Part shown: piece by piece, positions 1 to 13,205 of the stretch
Layout of the letters: each line of letters opens with the position of its first letter
Numbering within the stretch: position 1 is the first letter of the stretch
Source of the DNA: Tanypteryx hageni
Taxonomy: Eukaryota > Arthropoda > Insecta > Odonata > Petaluridae
Direction of reading: 5' to 3'
NCBI GenBank assembly: GCA_028673005.1
Contig: CM054115.1
Location: forward strand, 2,976,001-3,040,000
Length of the DNA: 64,000 nucleotides
Made by a program: the position numbers and the translations under genes
Notes under the pieces: generated by a model
What the model was told of the DNA's origin: nothing
Database searches by the model: none
Seen by the model: only the letters and a program-made list of their open reading frames with translations

Positions 1-3000
1 TGTTTAGGGGGGGAAGCGATAGAGGGAGGAACGATAGTTGAGGATGCGATAGAATGAGGAACGATCGAGGTGGAGGCGATAGACGGAGGAACGATAGAGG
101 TGGAGGCTATAGAGTGGAGAATGGTAATGGGGGAAGCGATAGAATGAGGAACGATAGTGGAGGAGGCGATAGAGGGAGGAACGAACGAGGTGGAGGCGAT
201 AGACGGAGGAACGATAGAGGTGGAGTCTATAGAGTGGAGAATGGTAGTGGGGGAAGCGATAGAGGGAGGAACGATAGTAGAGGAGGCGATAGAGTGAGGA
301 ACGATCGAGGTGGAGGCGAAAGACGGAGGAACGATAGAGGTGGAGGCTATAGAGTGGAGAATGTTTAGGGGGGGAAGCGATAGAGGGGGGAACGATAGTA
401 GAGGATGCGATAGAATGAGGAACGATCGAAGTGGAGGCGATAGACGGAGGAACGATAGCGGTGGAGGCTATAGAGTGGAGAATGGTAATGGGGGAAGCGA
501 TAGAATGAGGAACGATAGTAGAGGAGGCGATAGAGGGAGGAACGAACGAGGTGGAGGCGATAGACGGAGGAACGATAGAGGTGGAGGCTATAGAGTGGAG
601 AATGGTAGTGGAGGAAGCGATAGAGGGAGGAACGATAGTAGAGGATGCGATAGAGGGAGGAACGATCGAGGTGGAGGCGATAGACAGAGGAACGATAGAG
701 GTGGAGCCTATAGAGTGAAAAATGGTAGTGGGGGAAGAGATAGAGGGATGAACGATAGTAGAGGAGGCGATTGAGGGAGGAACGATCGATGTGGATGCGA
801 TAGACGGAGGAATAATAGAGGTGGAGGCTATAGAGTGGAGAACGGTAGTGGGGGAAGCGATAGAGGGAGGAACGAAAGTAGAGGATGCGCTAGAGTGAGG
901 AACGATCTAGGTGGAGGCGATAGACGGAGGAACGATAGAGGTGGAGGCTATAGAGTGGAAAATGGTATTGGGGGAAGCGATAGAGGGAGGAACAATAGTA
1001 GAGAATGCGATAGAGGGAGGAACGATCGAGGTGGAGGCGACAGACGAAGGAACGATAGAGGTGGAGTCTATAGAGTGGAGAATGGTAGTGGGGGAAGCGA
1101 TAGAGGGAGGAACGATCGAGGTGGAAGCTATAGAGTGGAGAATGGTAGTGGGGGAAGCGATAGAGGGAGGAACGATAGTAGAGAATGCGATAGAGGGAGG
1201 AACGATCGAGGTGGAGGCGACAGACAAAGGAACGATAGAGGTGGAGTCTATAGAGTGGAGAATGGTAGTGGGGGAAGCGATAGAGGGAGGAACGATCGAG
1301 GTGGAGGCGAAAGACGGAGGAACGATAGAGGTGGAGGCTATAGAGTGGAGAATGGTAGTGGGGGAAGCGATAGAGGGGGGAACGATAGTAAAAGAGGCGA
1401 TAGAGGGAGGAACGATCGAGGTGGAGGCGATAGACGGAGGAACGATAGAGGTGGAGTCTATAGAGTGGAGAATGTTTAGGGGGGGAAGCGATAGAGGGAG
1501 GAACGATAGTTGAGGATGCGATAGAATGAGGAACGATCGAGGTGGAGGCGATAGACGGAGGAACGATAGAGGTGGAGGCTATAGAGTGGAGAATGGTAAT
1601 GGGGGAAGCGATAGAATGAGGAACGATAGTGGAGGAGGCGATAGAGGGAGGAACGAACGAGGTGGAGGCGATAGACGGAGGAACGATAGAGGTGGAGTCT
1701 ATAGAGTGGAGAATGGTAGTGGGGGAAGCGATAGAGGGAGGAACGATAGTAGAGGAGGCGATAGAGTGAGGAACGATCGAGGTGGAGGCGAAAGACGGAG
1801 GAACGATAGAGGTGGAGGCTATAGAGTGGAGAATGTTTAGGGGGGGAAGCGATAGAGGGGGGAACGATAGTAGAGGATGCGATAGAATGAGGAACGATCG
1901 AAGTGGAGGCGATAGACGGAGGAACGATAGCGGTGGAGGCTAAAGAGTGGAGAATGGTAATGGGGGAAGCGATAGAATGAGGAACGATAGTAGAGGATGC
2001 GATAGAATGAGGAACGATCGAGGTGGAGGCGATAGACGGAGGAACGATAGAGGTGGAGGCTATAGAGTGGAGAATGGTAATGGGGGAAGCGATAGAATGA
2101 GGAACGATAGTAGAGGAGGCGATAGAGGGAGGAACGAACGAGGCGGAGGCGATAGACGGAGGAACGATAGAGGTGGAGGTTATAGAGTAGAGAATGGGAG
2201 TGAAGGAAGAGATAGAGGGAGGAACGGTAGTAGAGGAGGCGATAGAGGGAGGAACGATCGACGTGGAGGCGATAGACGGAGGAACGATAGAGTTGGAGGT
2301 TATAGAGTGGAGAATGGTAGTGGGGGAAGCGATAGAGGAGGAATGATAGTAGAGGATGCGATAGAGGGAGGAACGATCGAGGTTGAGGCGATAGACGGAG
2401 GAACGATAGAGGTGGAGGCTATAGAGTGGAGAATGGTTAGGGGGGGACGCGATAGAGGGAGGAACGATAGTAGAGGATGCGATAGAGTGAGGAACGATCG
2501 AGGTGGAGGCGATAGACGGAGGAACGATAGAGGTGGAGGCTATAGAGTGGAAAATGGTAGTGGGGGAAGAGATAGAGGGATGAACGATAGTAGAGGAGGC
2601 GATAGAGGGAGGAACGATCGAGGTGGAGGCGATAGACGGAGGAAAGATAGAGGTGGAGGCTATAGAGTGGAGAATGGTAGTGGGGGAAGCGATAGAGGGA
2701 GGAACGATAGTAGAGAATGCGATAGAGGGAGGAACGATCGAGGTGGAGGCGATAGACGGAGGAACGATGGAGGTGGAGGCTATAGATTGGAGAATGGTAG
2801 TGGGGGATGCGATAGAGGGAGGAACGATAGTTGAGGATGCGATAGAGAGAGGAACGATCGAGGTGGAGGCGATAGACGGAGGAACGATAGAGGTGGAGGC
2901 GATAGACGGAGGAACGATAGAGGTGGAGGCTATAGAGTGGAGAATGGTAGTGGGGGAAGCGATAGAGGAGGAATGATAGTAGAGGATGCGATAGAGGGAG

Positions 3001-3632
3001 GAACGATAGAGGTGGAGGCTATAGAGTGGAGAATGGTAGTGGGGGAAGCGATAGAGGAGAAATGATAGTAGAGGATGCGATAGAGGGAGGAACGAACGAG
3101 GTGGAGGCGATAGACGGAGGAACGATAGAGGTGGAGGCTATAGAGTGGAGAATGGTAGTGGGGGAAGCGATAGAGGGAGGAACGATAGTAGAGGAGGCGA
3201 TTGAGTGAGGAACGATCGAGGTGGAGGCGAAAGACGGAGGAACGATAGAGGTGGAGGCTATAGAGTGGAGAATGTTTAGGGGGGGAAGCGATAGAGGGAG
3301 AACGATAGTAGAGGATGCGATAGAATGAGGAACGATCGAAGTGGAGGCGATAGACGGAGGAACGATAGAGGTGGAGGCTATAGAGTGGAGAATGGTAGTG
3401 GGGGAAGCGATAGAGGGAGGTACGATAGTAGAGAGGCGAAAGAGGGAGGAACGATCGAGGTGGAGGCGATAGACGGAGGAACGATAGAGGTGGAGGGTAT
3501 AGAGTGGAGAATGGTAGTGGGGGAAGTGATAGAGGGAGGAACGATACTAGAGGAGGCGATAAAGGGAGGAACGATCGAGGTGGAGGCGATAGACGGAGGA
3601 ACGATAGAGGTGGAGGCTATAGAGTGGAGAAT
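1..3632 (+). repeat. Right-hand tail of a B-like higher-order module (partial)
   Basis: The GTTTAG marker spacings here are 361, 1111, 361, 1439 and 359. The last four match the end of module B2 (1110, 361, 1438, 359, ending at 31240). The first 470 bases or so repeat bases from about 1473 at an offset of 1472, then the match fails near 480-530. The left end is therefore a recombinant junction, in which a copy of the 1474/1835 marker pair has replaced the expected 1138-bp interval. Bases 814-3857 are the first copy of a 3,029-bp tandem duplication. The window edge cuts the module. Confidence 0.85.
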
Positions 3633-6600
3633 GTTTAGGGGGGAAGCGATAGAGGGAGGAACGATAGTAGAGGATGCGATAGAATGAGGAACGATCGAGG
3701 TGGAGGCGATAGACGGAGGAACGATAGAGGTGGAGGCTATAGAGTGGAGAATGGTAATGGGGGAAGCGATAGAATGAGGAACGATAGTAGAGGAGGCGAT
3801 AGAGGGAGGAACGAACGAGGCGGAGGCGATAGACGGAGGAACGATAGAGGTGGAGGCTATAGAGTGGAGAACGGTAGTGGGGGAAGCGATAGAGGGAGGA
3901 ACGAAAGTAGAGGATGCGCTAGAGTGAGGAACGATCTAGGTGGAGGCGATAGACGGAGGAACGATAGAGGTGGAGGCTATAGAGTGGAAAATGGTATTGG
4001 GGGAAGCGATAGAGGGAGGAACGATAGTAGAGAATGCGATAGAGGGAGGAACGATCGAGGTGGAGGCGACAGACGAAGGAACGATAGAGGTGGAGTCTAT
4101 AGAGTGGAGAATGGTAGTGGGGGAAGCGATAGAGGGAGGAACGATCGAGGTGGAAGCTATAGAGTGGAGAATGGTAGTGGGGGAAGCGATAGAGGGAGGA
4201 ACGATAGTAGAGAATGCGATAGAGGGAGGAACGATCGAGGTGGAGGCGACAGACGAAGGAACGATAGAGGTGGAGTCTATAGAGTGGAGAATGGTAGTGG
4301 GGGAAGCGATAGAGGGAGGAACGATCGAGGTGGAGGCGAAAGACGGAGGAACGATAGAGGTGGAGGCTATAGAGTGGAGAATGGTAGTGGGGGAAGCGAT
4401 AGAGGGGGGAACGATAGTAAAAGAGGCGATAGAGGGAGGAACGATCGAGGTGGAGGCGATAGACGGAGGAACGATAGAGGTGGAGTCTATAGAGTGGAGA
4501 ATGTTTAGGGGGGGAAGCGATAGAGGGAGGAACGATAGTTGAGGATGCGATAGAATGAGGAACGATCGAGGTGGAGGCGATAGACGGAGGAACGATAGAG
4601 GTGGAGGCTATAGAGTGGAGAATGGTAATGGGGGAAGCGATAGAATGAGGAACGATAGTGGAGGAGGCGATAGAGGGAGGAACGAACGAGGTGGAGGCGA
4701 TAGACGGAGGAACGATAGAGGTGGAGTCTATAGAGTGGAGAATGGTAGTGGGGGAAGCGATAGAGGGAGGAACGATAGTAGAGGAGGCGATAGAGTGAGG
4801 AACGATCGAGGTGGAGGCGAAAGACGGAGGAACGATAGAGGTGGAGGCTATAGAGTGGAGAATGTTTAGGGGGGGAAGCGATAGAGGGGGGAACGATAGT
4901 AGAGGATGCGATAGAATGAGGAACGATCGAAGTGGAGGCGATAGACGGAGGAACGATAGCGGTGGAGTCTAAAGAGTGGAGAATGGTAATGGGGGAAGCG
5001 ATAGAATGAGGAACGATAGTAGAGGATGCGATAGAATGAGGAACGATCGAGGTGGAGGCGATAGACGGAGGAACGATAGAGGTGGAGGCTATAGAGTGGA
5101 GAATGGTAATGGGGGAAGCGATAGAATGAGGAACGATAGTAGAGGAGGCGATAGAGGGAGGAACGAACGAGGCGGAGGCGATAGACGGAGGAACGATAGA
5201 GGTGGAGGTTATAGAGTAGAGAATGGGAGTGAAGGAAGAGATAGAGGGAGGAACGGTAGTAGAGGAGGCGATAGAGGGAGGAACGATCGACGTGGAGGCG
5301 ATAGACGGAGGAACGATAGAGTTGGAGGTTATAGAGTGGAGAATGGTAGTGGGGGAAGCGATAGAGGAGGAATGATAGTAGAGGATGCGATAGAGGGAGG
5401 AACGATCGAGGTTGAGGCGATAGACGGAGGAACGATAGAGGTGGAGGCTATAGAGTGGAGAATGGTTAGGGGGGGACGCGATAGAGGGAGGAACGATAGT
5501 AGAGGATGCGATAGAGTGAGGAACGATCGAGGTGGAGGCGATAGACGGAGGAACGATAGAGGTGGAGGCTATAGAGTGGAAAATGGTAGTGGGGGAAGAG
5601 ATAGAGGGATGAACGATAGTAGAGGAGGCGATAGAGGGAGGAACGATCGAGGTGGAGGCGATAGACGGAGGAAAGATAGAGGTGGAGGCTATAGAGTGGA
5701 GAATGGTAGTGGGGGAAGCGATAGAGGGAGGAACGATAGTAGAGAATGCGATAGAGGGAGGAACGATCGAGGTGGAGGCGATAGACGGAGGAACGATGGA
5801 GGTGGAGGCTATAGATTGGAGAATGGTAGTGGGGGATGCGATAGAGGGAGGAACGATAGTTGAGGATGCGATAGAGAGAGGAACGATCGAGGTGGAGGCG
5901 ATAGACGGAGGAACGATAGAGGTGGAGGCGATAGACGGAGGAACGATAGAGGTGGAGGCTATAGAGTGGAGAATGGTAGTGGGGGAAGCGATAGAGGAGG
6001 AATGATAGTAGAGGATGCGATAGAGGGAGGAACGATAGAGGTGGAGGCTATAGAGTGGAGAATGGTAGTGGGGGAAGCGATAGAGGAGAAATGATAGTAG
6101 AGGATGCGATAGAGGGAGGAACGAACGAGGTGGAGGCGATAGACGGAGGAACGATAGAGGTGGAGGCTATAGAGTGGAGAATGGTAGTGGGGGAAGCGAT
6201 AGAGGGAGGAACGATAGTAGAGGAGGCGATTGAGTGAGGAACGATCGAGGTGGAGGCGAAAGACGGAGGAACGATAGAGGTGGAGGCTATAGAGTGGAGA
6301 ATGTTTAGGGGGGGAAGCGATAGAGGGAGAACGATAGTAGAGGATGCGATAGAATGAGGAACGATCGAAGTGGAGGCGATAGACGGAGGAACGATAGAGG
6401 TGGAGGCTATAGAGTGGAGAATGGTAGTGGGGGAAGCGATAGAGGGAGGTACGATAGTAGAGAGGCGAAAGAGGGAGGAACGATCGAGGTGGAGGCGATA
6501 GACGGAGGAACGATAGAGGTGGAGGGTATAGAGTGGAGAATGGTAGTGGGGGAAGTGATAGAGGGAGGAACGATACTAGAGGAGGCGATAAAGGGAGGAA

Positions 6601-6661
6601 CGATCGAGGTGGAGGCGATAGACGGAGGAACGATAGAGGTGGAGGCTATAGAGTGGAGAAT
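3633..6661 (+). repeat. Shortened A module, 3,029 bp (second copy of a tandem duplication)
   Basis: Marker spacings are 870, 361, 1439 and 359. This is module A without its first 840 plus 361 bp. About 814-3857 matches 3843-6886 at an offset of 3029 with only a few differences that I could see, for example AACAAT versus AACGAT near 993/4022, and GGCTAAAG versus GTCTAAAG near 1938/4967. The match ends where GGCTATAG (about 3857) meets GGTTATAG (about 6886). Such high identity over 3 kb points to a recent unequal exchange or segmental amplification. Confidence 0.88.
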
Positions 6662-8610
6662 GTTTAGGGGGGAAGCGATAGAGGGAGGAACGATAGTAGA
6701 GGATGCGATAGAATGAGGAACGATCGAGGTGGAGGCGATAGACGGAGGAACGATAGAGGTGGAGGCTATAGAGTGGAGAATGGTAATGGGGGAAGCGATA
6801 GAATGAGGAACGATAGTAGAGGAGGCGATAGAGGGAGGAACGAACGAGGCGGAGGCGATAGACGGAGGAACGATAGAGGTGGAGGTTATAGAGTAGAGAA
6901 TGGGAGTGAAGGAAGAGATAGAGGGAGGAACGGTAGTAGAGGAGGCGATAGAGGGAGGAACGATCGACGTGGAGGCGATAGACGGAGGAACGATAGAGTT
7001 GGAGGTTATAGAGTGGAGAATGGTAGTGGGGGAAGCGATAGAGGAGGAATGATAGTAGAGGATGCGATAGAGGGAGGAACGATCGAGGTTGAGGCGATAG
7101 ACGGAGGAACGATAGAGGTGGAGGCTATAGAGTGGAGAATGGTTAGGGGGGGACGCGATAGAGGGAGGAACGATAGTAGAGGATGCGATAGAGTGAGGAA
7201 CGATAGAGGTGGAGGCGATAGACGGAGGTTCGATAGAGGTGGAGTCTATAGAGTGGAAAATGGTACTGGGGGAAGAGATAGAGCGATGAACGATAGTAGA
7301 GGAGGCGATAGAGGGAGGAACGATCGATGTGGAGGCGATAGACGGAGGAACGATATAGGTGGAGGCTATAGAGTGGAGAATGGTAGTTGGGGAAGCGATA
7401 GAGGGAGGAACGATAGTAGAGGATGCGATAGAGGGAGGAACGATCGAGCTGGAGGCGATAGACGGAGGAACGATAGAGTTGGAGGCTATAGAGTGGAGAA
7501 TGTTTAGGGGGGGAAGCGATAGAGGGAGGAACGAAAGTAGAAGAGGCGATAGAGGGTGGAACGATCGAGGTGGAGGCGATAGACGGAGGAACGATAGAGG
7601 TGGAGGCTATAGAGTGGAGAATGGTAATGGGGGAAGCGATAGAATGAGGAACGATGGTAGAGGAGGCGATAGAGGGAGGAACGAACGAGGTGGAGGCGAT
7701 AGACGGAGGAACGATAGAGGTGGAGGCTATAGAGTGGAGAATGGTAGTGGGGGAAGCGATAGAGGGAGGAACGATAGTAGAGGAGGCGATTGAGTGAGGA
7801 ACGATCGAGGTGGAGGCGAAAGACGGAGGAACGATAGAGGTGGAGGCTTTAGAGTGGAGAATGTTTAGGGGGGGAAGCGATAGAGGGAGGAACGATAGTA
7901 GAGGATGCGATAGAATGAGGAACGATCGAAGTGGAGGCGATAGACGGAGGAACGATAGAGGTGGAGGCTATAGAGTGGAGAATGGTAATGGGGGAAGCGA
8001 TAGAATGAGGAACGATAGTAGAGGAGGCGATAGAGGGAGGAACGAACGAGGCGGAGGCGATAGACGGAGGAACGATAGAGGTGGAGGTTATAGAGTAGAG
8101 AATGGGAGTGGGGGAAGAGATAGAGGGAGGAACGGTAGTAGAGGAGGCGATAGAGGGAGGAACGATCGACGTGGAGGCGATAGACGGAGGAACGATAGAG
8201 TTGGAGGCTATAGAGTGGAGAATGGTAGTGAGGGAAGCGATACAGGGAGGAACGATAGTAGAGGATTCGATAGAGGGAGGAACGATTGAGGTGGAGGCGA
8301 TAGACGTAGGAACGATAGAGGTGGAGGCTATAGAGTGGAGAATGGTAGTGGGGGAAGCGATAGAAGGAGGAACGATAGTAGAGGAGGCGATAGAGGGAGG
8401 AACGATCGAGGTGGAGGCGATAGACGGAGGAAAGATAGAGGTGGAAGCTATAGAGTGGAGAATGGTAGTGGGGGAAGCGATAGAGGGAGGAACGATAGTA
8501 GAGAATGCGATAGAGGGAGGAACGATCGAGGTGGAGGCGATAGACGGAGGAACGATAAAGGTGGAGGCTATAGAGTGGAGAATGGTAGTGGGAGATGCGA
8601 TAGAGGGAGG

Positions 8611-8670
8611 AACGATAGTAGAATATGCGATAGAGGGAGGAACGATAGTAGAATATGCGATAGAGGGAGG
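8611..8670 (+). repeat. Doubled 30-bp monomer with the ATATGC variant, copy 1
   Basis: The d-type monomer containing GTAGAATATGCG is present twice in a row, at 8611-8640 and 8641-8670. Right-domain relatives near 52840, 55690 and 58930 carry it once. This is a clean single-monomer gain that tags all B modules of the left domain. Confidence 0.88.
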
Positions 8671-9455
8671 AACGATCGAGGTGGAGGCGATAGACGGAAG
8701 AACGATAGAGGTGGAGGCTATAGAGAGGAGAATGGTAGTGGGGGAAGCGATAGAGGAGGAATGATAGTAGAGGATGCGATAGAGGGAGGAACGATCGAGG
8801 TTGAGGCGATAGACGGAGGAACGATAGAGGTGGAGGCTATAGAGTGGAGAATGTTTAGGGGGGGAAGCGATAGAGGGAGGAACGATAGTAGAGGATTCGA
8901 TAGAGGGAGGAACGATTGAGGTGGAGGCGATAGACGTAGGAACGATAGAGGTGGAGGCTATAGAGTGGAGACTGGTAGTGGGGGAAGCGATAGAGGGAGG
9001 AACGATAGTAGAGAATGCGATAGAGGGAGGAACGAACGAGGTGGAGGCGATAGACGGAGGAACGATAGAGGTGGAGGCTATAGAGTGGAGAATGGTAGTG
9101 GGGGAAGCGATAGAGGGAGGAACGATAGTAGAGGAAACGATAGAGTGAGGAACGATCGAGGCGGAGGCGAAAGACGGAGGAACGATAGAGGTGGAGGCTA
9201 TAGAGTGGAGAATGTTTAGGGGGGGAAGCGATAGAGGGAGGAACGATAGTAGAGGATTCGATAGAGGGAGGAACGATTGAGGTGGAGGCGATAGACGTAG
9301 GAACGATAGAGGTGGAGGCTATAGAGTGGAGAATGGTAGTGGGGGAAGCGATAGAGGAGGAATGACAGTAGAGGATGCGATAGAGGGAGGAACGATCGAG
9401 GTTGAGGCGATAGACGGAGGAACGATAGAGGTGGAGGCTATAGAGTGGAGAATGT

Positions 9456-10319
9456 TTAGGGGGGGAAGCGATAGAGGGAGGAACGATAGTAGAGGATGCG
9501 ATAGAATGAGGAACGATCGAGGTGGAGGCGATAAACGGAGGAACGATAGAGGTGGAGGCTATAGAGTGGAGAATGGTAATAGGGGAAGCGATAGAATGAG
9601 GAACGATAGTAGAGGAGGCAATAGAAGGAGGAACGAACGAGGTGGAGGCGATAGACGGAGGAACGATAGAGGTGGAGGCTATAGAGTGGAGATTGGTAGT
9701 GGGGGAAGCGATAGAGGGAGGAACGATAGTAGAGGAGGCGATAGAGTGAGGAACGATCGAGGTGGAGGCGAAAGACGGAGGAACGATAGAGGTGGAGGCT
9801 ATAGAGTGGAGAATGGTAGTGGGGGAATGACGGAGGAACGATAAAGTTGGAGGCTATAGAGTGGAGAATAGTAGTGGGGGAAGTGATAGAGGGAGGAACG
9901 ATAGTAGAGGAGGCGATAGAGGGAGGAACGATCGAGGTGGAGGCGATAGACGGAGGAACGATAGAGGTGGAGGCTATAGAGTGGAGAATGTTTAGGGGGA
10001 AGCGATAGAGGGAGGAACGATAGTAGAGGATGCGATAGAATGAGGAACAATCGAGGTGGAGGCGATATACGGAGGAACGATAGAGGTGGAGGCTATAGAG
10101 TGGAGAATGGTAATGGGGGAAGCGATAGAATGAGGAACGATAGTAGAGGAGGCGATAGAGGGAGGAACGAACGAGGTGGAGGCGATAGACGGAGGAACGA
10201 TAGAGGTGGAGGCTATAGAGTAGAGAATGGGAGTGGGGAAGAGATAGAGGGAGTAACGATAGTAGAGGAGGCGATAGAGGGAGGAACGATCGACGTGGAG
10301 GCGATAGACGGAGGAACAA
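9456..10319 (-). other. Minus-strand open frame (287 codons) present four times; not judged a gene
   Basis: The same 287-residue translation recurs exactly at 12781-13644, 26302-27165 and 42499-43362, because these are copies of one B-module segment. The product is a Ser/Leu/Tyr/Arg-rich decapeptide repeat (such as SLHLYRSSVYRLHLDRSSLY) with no domain I recognise. The + strand is poor in the triplets that read as stops on the minus strand (TTA, CTA, TCA), so long minus-strand frames are expected by composition. Exact conservation reflects recent duplication, not demonstrated selection. Confidence 0.15.
9826..9880 (+). repeat. Off-register 55-bp segment, copy 1
   Basis: After GGTAGTGGGGG the array jumps to AATGACGGAGGAACG and runs 55 bp before returning to AAGTGATAGAGG. 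The homologous sequences near 57590 and 60920 go directly from GTGGGGG to AAGTGATAG. Fifty-five is not a multiple of 15, so this event ignored the repeat register. Whether the B modules gained it or the right domain lost it cannot be told from the window alone. Confidence 0.82.
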
Positions 10320-11935
10320 TAGAGTTGGAGGCTATAGAGTGGAGAATGGTAGTGGGGGAAGCGATAGAGGGAGGAACGATAGTAGAGGATTCGATAGAGG
10401 GAGGAACGATTGAGGTGGAGGCGATAGACGTAGGAACGATAGAGGTGGAGGCTATAGAGTGGAGAATGGTAGTGGGGGAAGCGATAGAGGGAGGAACAAT
10501 AGTAGAGGATGCGATAGAGTGAGGAACGATCAAGGTGGAGGCGATAGACGGAGGAACGATAGAGGTGGAGGCTATAGAGTGGAAAATGGTAGTGGGGGAA
10601 GAGATAGAGGGATGAACGATAGTAGAGGAGGCGATAGAGGGAGGAACGATCGAGGTGGAGGCGATAGACGGAGGAAAGATAGAGGTGGAGGCTATAGAGT
10701 TAAGAATGGTAGTGGGGGAAGCGATAGAGGGAGGAACGATGGTAGAGGAGGCGATAGAGGGAGGAACGAACGAGGTGGAGGCGATAGACGGAGGAACGAT
10801 AGAGGTGGAGGCTATAGAGTGGAAAATGGTAGTGGGGGAAGAGATAGAGGGATGAACGATAGTAGAGGAGGCGATAGAGGGTGGAACGATCGAGGTGGAG
10901 GCGATAGACGGAGGAACGATAGAGGTGGAGGCTATAGAGTGGAGAATGGTAATGGGGGAAGCGATAGAATGAGGAACGATGGTAGAGGAGGCGATAGAGG
11001 GAGGAACGAACGAGGTGGAGGCGATAGACGGAGGAACGATAGAGGTGGAGGCTATAGAGTGGAGAATGGTAGTGGGGGAAGCGATAGAGGGAGGAACGAT
11101 AGTAGAGGAGGCGATTGAGTGAGGAACGATCGAGGTGGAGGCGAAAGACGGAGGAACGATAGAGGTGGAGGCTTTAGAGTGGAGAATGTTTAGGGGGGGA
11201 AGCGATAGAGGGAGGAACGATAGTAGAGGATGCGATAGAATGAGGAACGATCGAAGTGGAGGCGATAGACGGAGGAACGATAGAGGTGGAGGCTATAGAG
11301 TGGAGAATGGTAATGGGGGAAGCGATAGAATGAGGAACGATAGTAGAGGAGGCGATAGAGGGAGGAACGAACGAGGCGGAGGCGATAGACGGAGGAACGA
11401 TAGAGGTGGAGGTTATAGAGTAGAGAATGGGAGTGGGGGAAGAGATAGAGGGAGGAACGGTAGTAGAGGAGGCGATAGAGGGAGGAACGATCGACGTGGA
11501 GGCGATAGACGGAGGAACGATAGAGTTGGAGGCTATAGAGTGGAGAATGGTAGTGAGGGAAGCGATACAGGGAGGAACGATAGTAGAGGATTCGATAGAG
11601 GGAGGAACGATTGAGGTGGAGGCGATAGACGTAGGAACGATAGAGGTGGAGGCTATAGAGTGGAGAATGGTAGTGGGGGAAGCGATAGAAGGAGGAACGA
11701 TAGTAGAGGAGGCGATAGAGGGAGGAACGATCGAGGTGGAGGCGATAGACGGAGGAAAGATAGAGGTGGAAGCTATAGAGTGGAGAATGGTAGTGGGGGA
11801 AGCGATAGAGGGAGGAACGATAGTAGAGAATGCGATAGAGGGAGGAACGATCGAGGTGGAGGCGATAGACGGAGGAACGATAAAGGTGGAGGCTATAGAG
11901 TGGAGAATGGTAGTGGGAGATGCGATAGAGGGAGG

Positions 11936-11995
11936 AACGATAGTAGAATATGCGATAGAGGGAGGAACGATAGTAGAATATGCGATAGAGGGAGG
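11936..11995 (+). repeat. Doubled 30-bp monomer with the ATATGC variant, copy 2
   Basis: Identical doubling in the second copy of the 3,325-bp duplication. Confidence 0.88.
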
Positions 11996-13150
11996 AACGA
12001 TCGAGGTGGAGGCGATAGACGGAAGAACGATAGAGGTGGAGGCTATAGAGAGGAGAATGGTAGTGGGGGAAGCGATAGAGGAGGAATGATAGTAGAGGAT
12101 GCGATAGAGGGAGGAACGATCGAGGTTGAGGCGATAGACGGAGGAACGATAGAGGTGGAGGCTATAGAGTGGAGAATGTTTAGGGGGGGAAGCGATAGAG
12201 GGAGGAACGATAGTAGAGGATTCGATAGAGGGAGGAACGATTGAGGTGGAGGCGATAGACGTAGGAACGATAGAGGTGGAGGCTATAGAGTGGAGACTGG
12301 TAGTGGGGGAAGCGATAGAGGGAGGAACGATAGTAGAGAATGCGATAGAGGGAGGAACGAACGAGGTGGAGGCGATAGACGGAGGAACGATAGAGGTGGA
12401 GGCTATAGAGTGGAGAATGGTAGTGGGGGAAGCGATAGAGGGAGGAACGATAGTAGAGGAAACGATAGAGTGAGGAACGATCGAGGCGGAGGCGAAAGAC
12501 GGAGGAACGATAGAGGTGGAGGCTATAGAGTGGAGAATGTTTAGGGGGGGAAGCGATAGAGGGAGGAACGATAGTAGAGGATTCGATAGAGGGAGGAACG
12601 ATTGAGGTGGAGGCGATAGACGTAGGAACGATAGAGGTGGAGGCTATAGAGTGGAGAATGGTAGTGGGGGAAGCGATAGAGGAGGAATGACAGTAGAGGA
12701 TGCGATAGAGGGAGGAACGATCGAGGTTGAGGCGATAGACGGAGGAACGATAGAGGTGGAGGCTATAGAGTGGAGAATGTTTAGGGGGGGAAGCGATAGA
12801 GGGAGGAACGATAGTAGAGGATGCGATAGAATGAGGAACGATCGAGGTGGAGGCGATAAACGGAGGAACGATAGAGGTGGAGGCTATAGAGTGGAGAATG
12901 GTAATAGGGGAAGCGATAGAATGAGGAACGATAGTAGAGGAGGCAATAGAAGGAGGAACGAACGAGGTGGAGGCGATAGACGGAGGAACGATAGAGGTGG
13001 AGGCTATAGAGTGGAGATTGGTAGTGGGGGAAGCGATAGAGGGAGGAACGATAGTAGAGGAGGCGATAGAGTGAGGAACGATCGAGGTGGAGGCGAAAGA
13101 CGGAGGAACGATAGAGGTGGAGGCTATAGAGTGGAGAATGGTAGTGGGGG

Positions 13151-13205
13151 AATGACGGAGGAACGATAAAGTTGGAGGCTATAGAGTGGAGAATAGTAGT
13201 GGGGG
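13151..13205 (+). repeat. Off-register 55-bp segment, copy 2
   Basis: Same sequence and junctions as 9826-9880, carried along by the 3,325-bp duplication. Confidence 0.82.

Larger units (their letters stand above)
7547..10740 (+). repeat. 3,325-bp tandem duplication inside B1, copy 1
   Basis: This stretch matches about 10872-14065 at a constant offset of 3325. Rare variants match in both copies: GGGTGGAACGATCG near the left end, GCTTTAGAGT at 7850/11173, the doubled ATATGC monomer at 8611/11936, and the off-register 55-bp segment at 9826/13151. About 131 bp of related monomers (10741-10871) separate the copies, so the exchange did not join them perfectly. B2 and B3 carry this block only once. 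Confidence 0.88.

Noticed and set aside
911..1513. Overlapping dual-coding genes in two + frames
   Set aside because: Both frames are open for the same trivial reason (period divisible by three, TAG restricted to the third frame), and both end at stops fixed in copies throughout the array.
9456..10319. Conserved minus-strand gene because an identical 287-residue frame occurs four times
   Set aside because: The four copies are recent segmental duplicates, so identity is expected. The frame is a low-complexity translation of the repeat with no domain.
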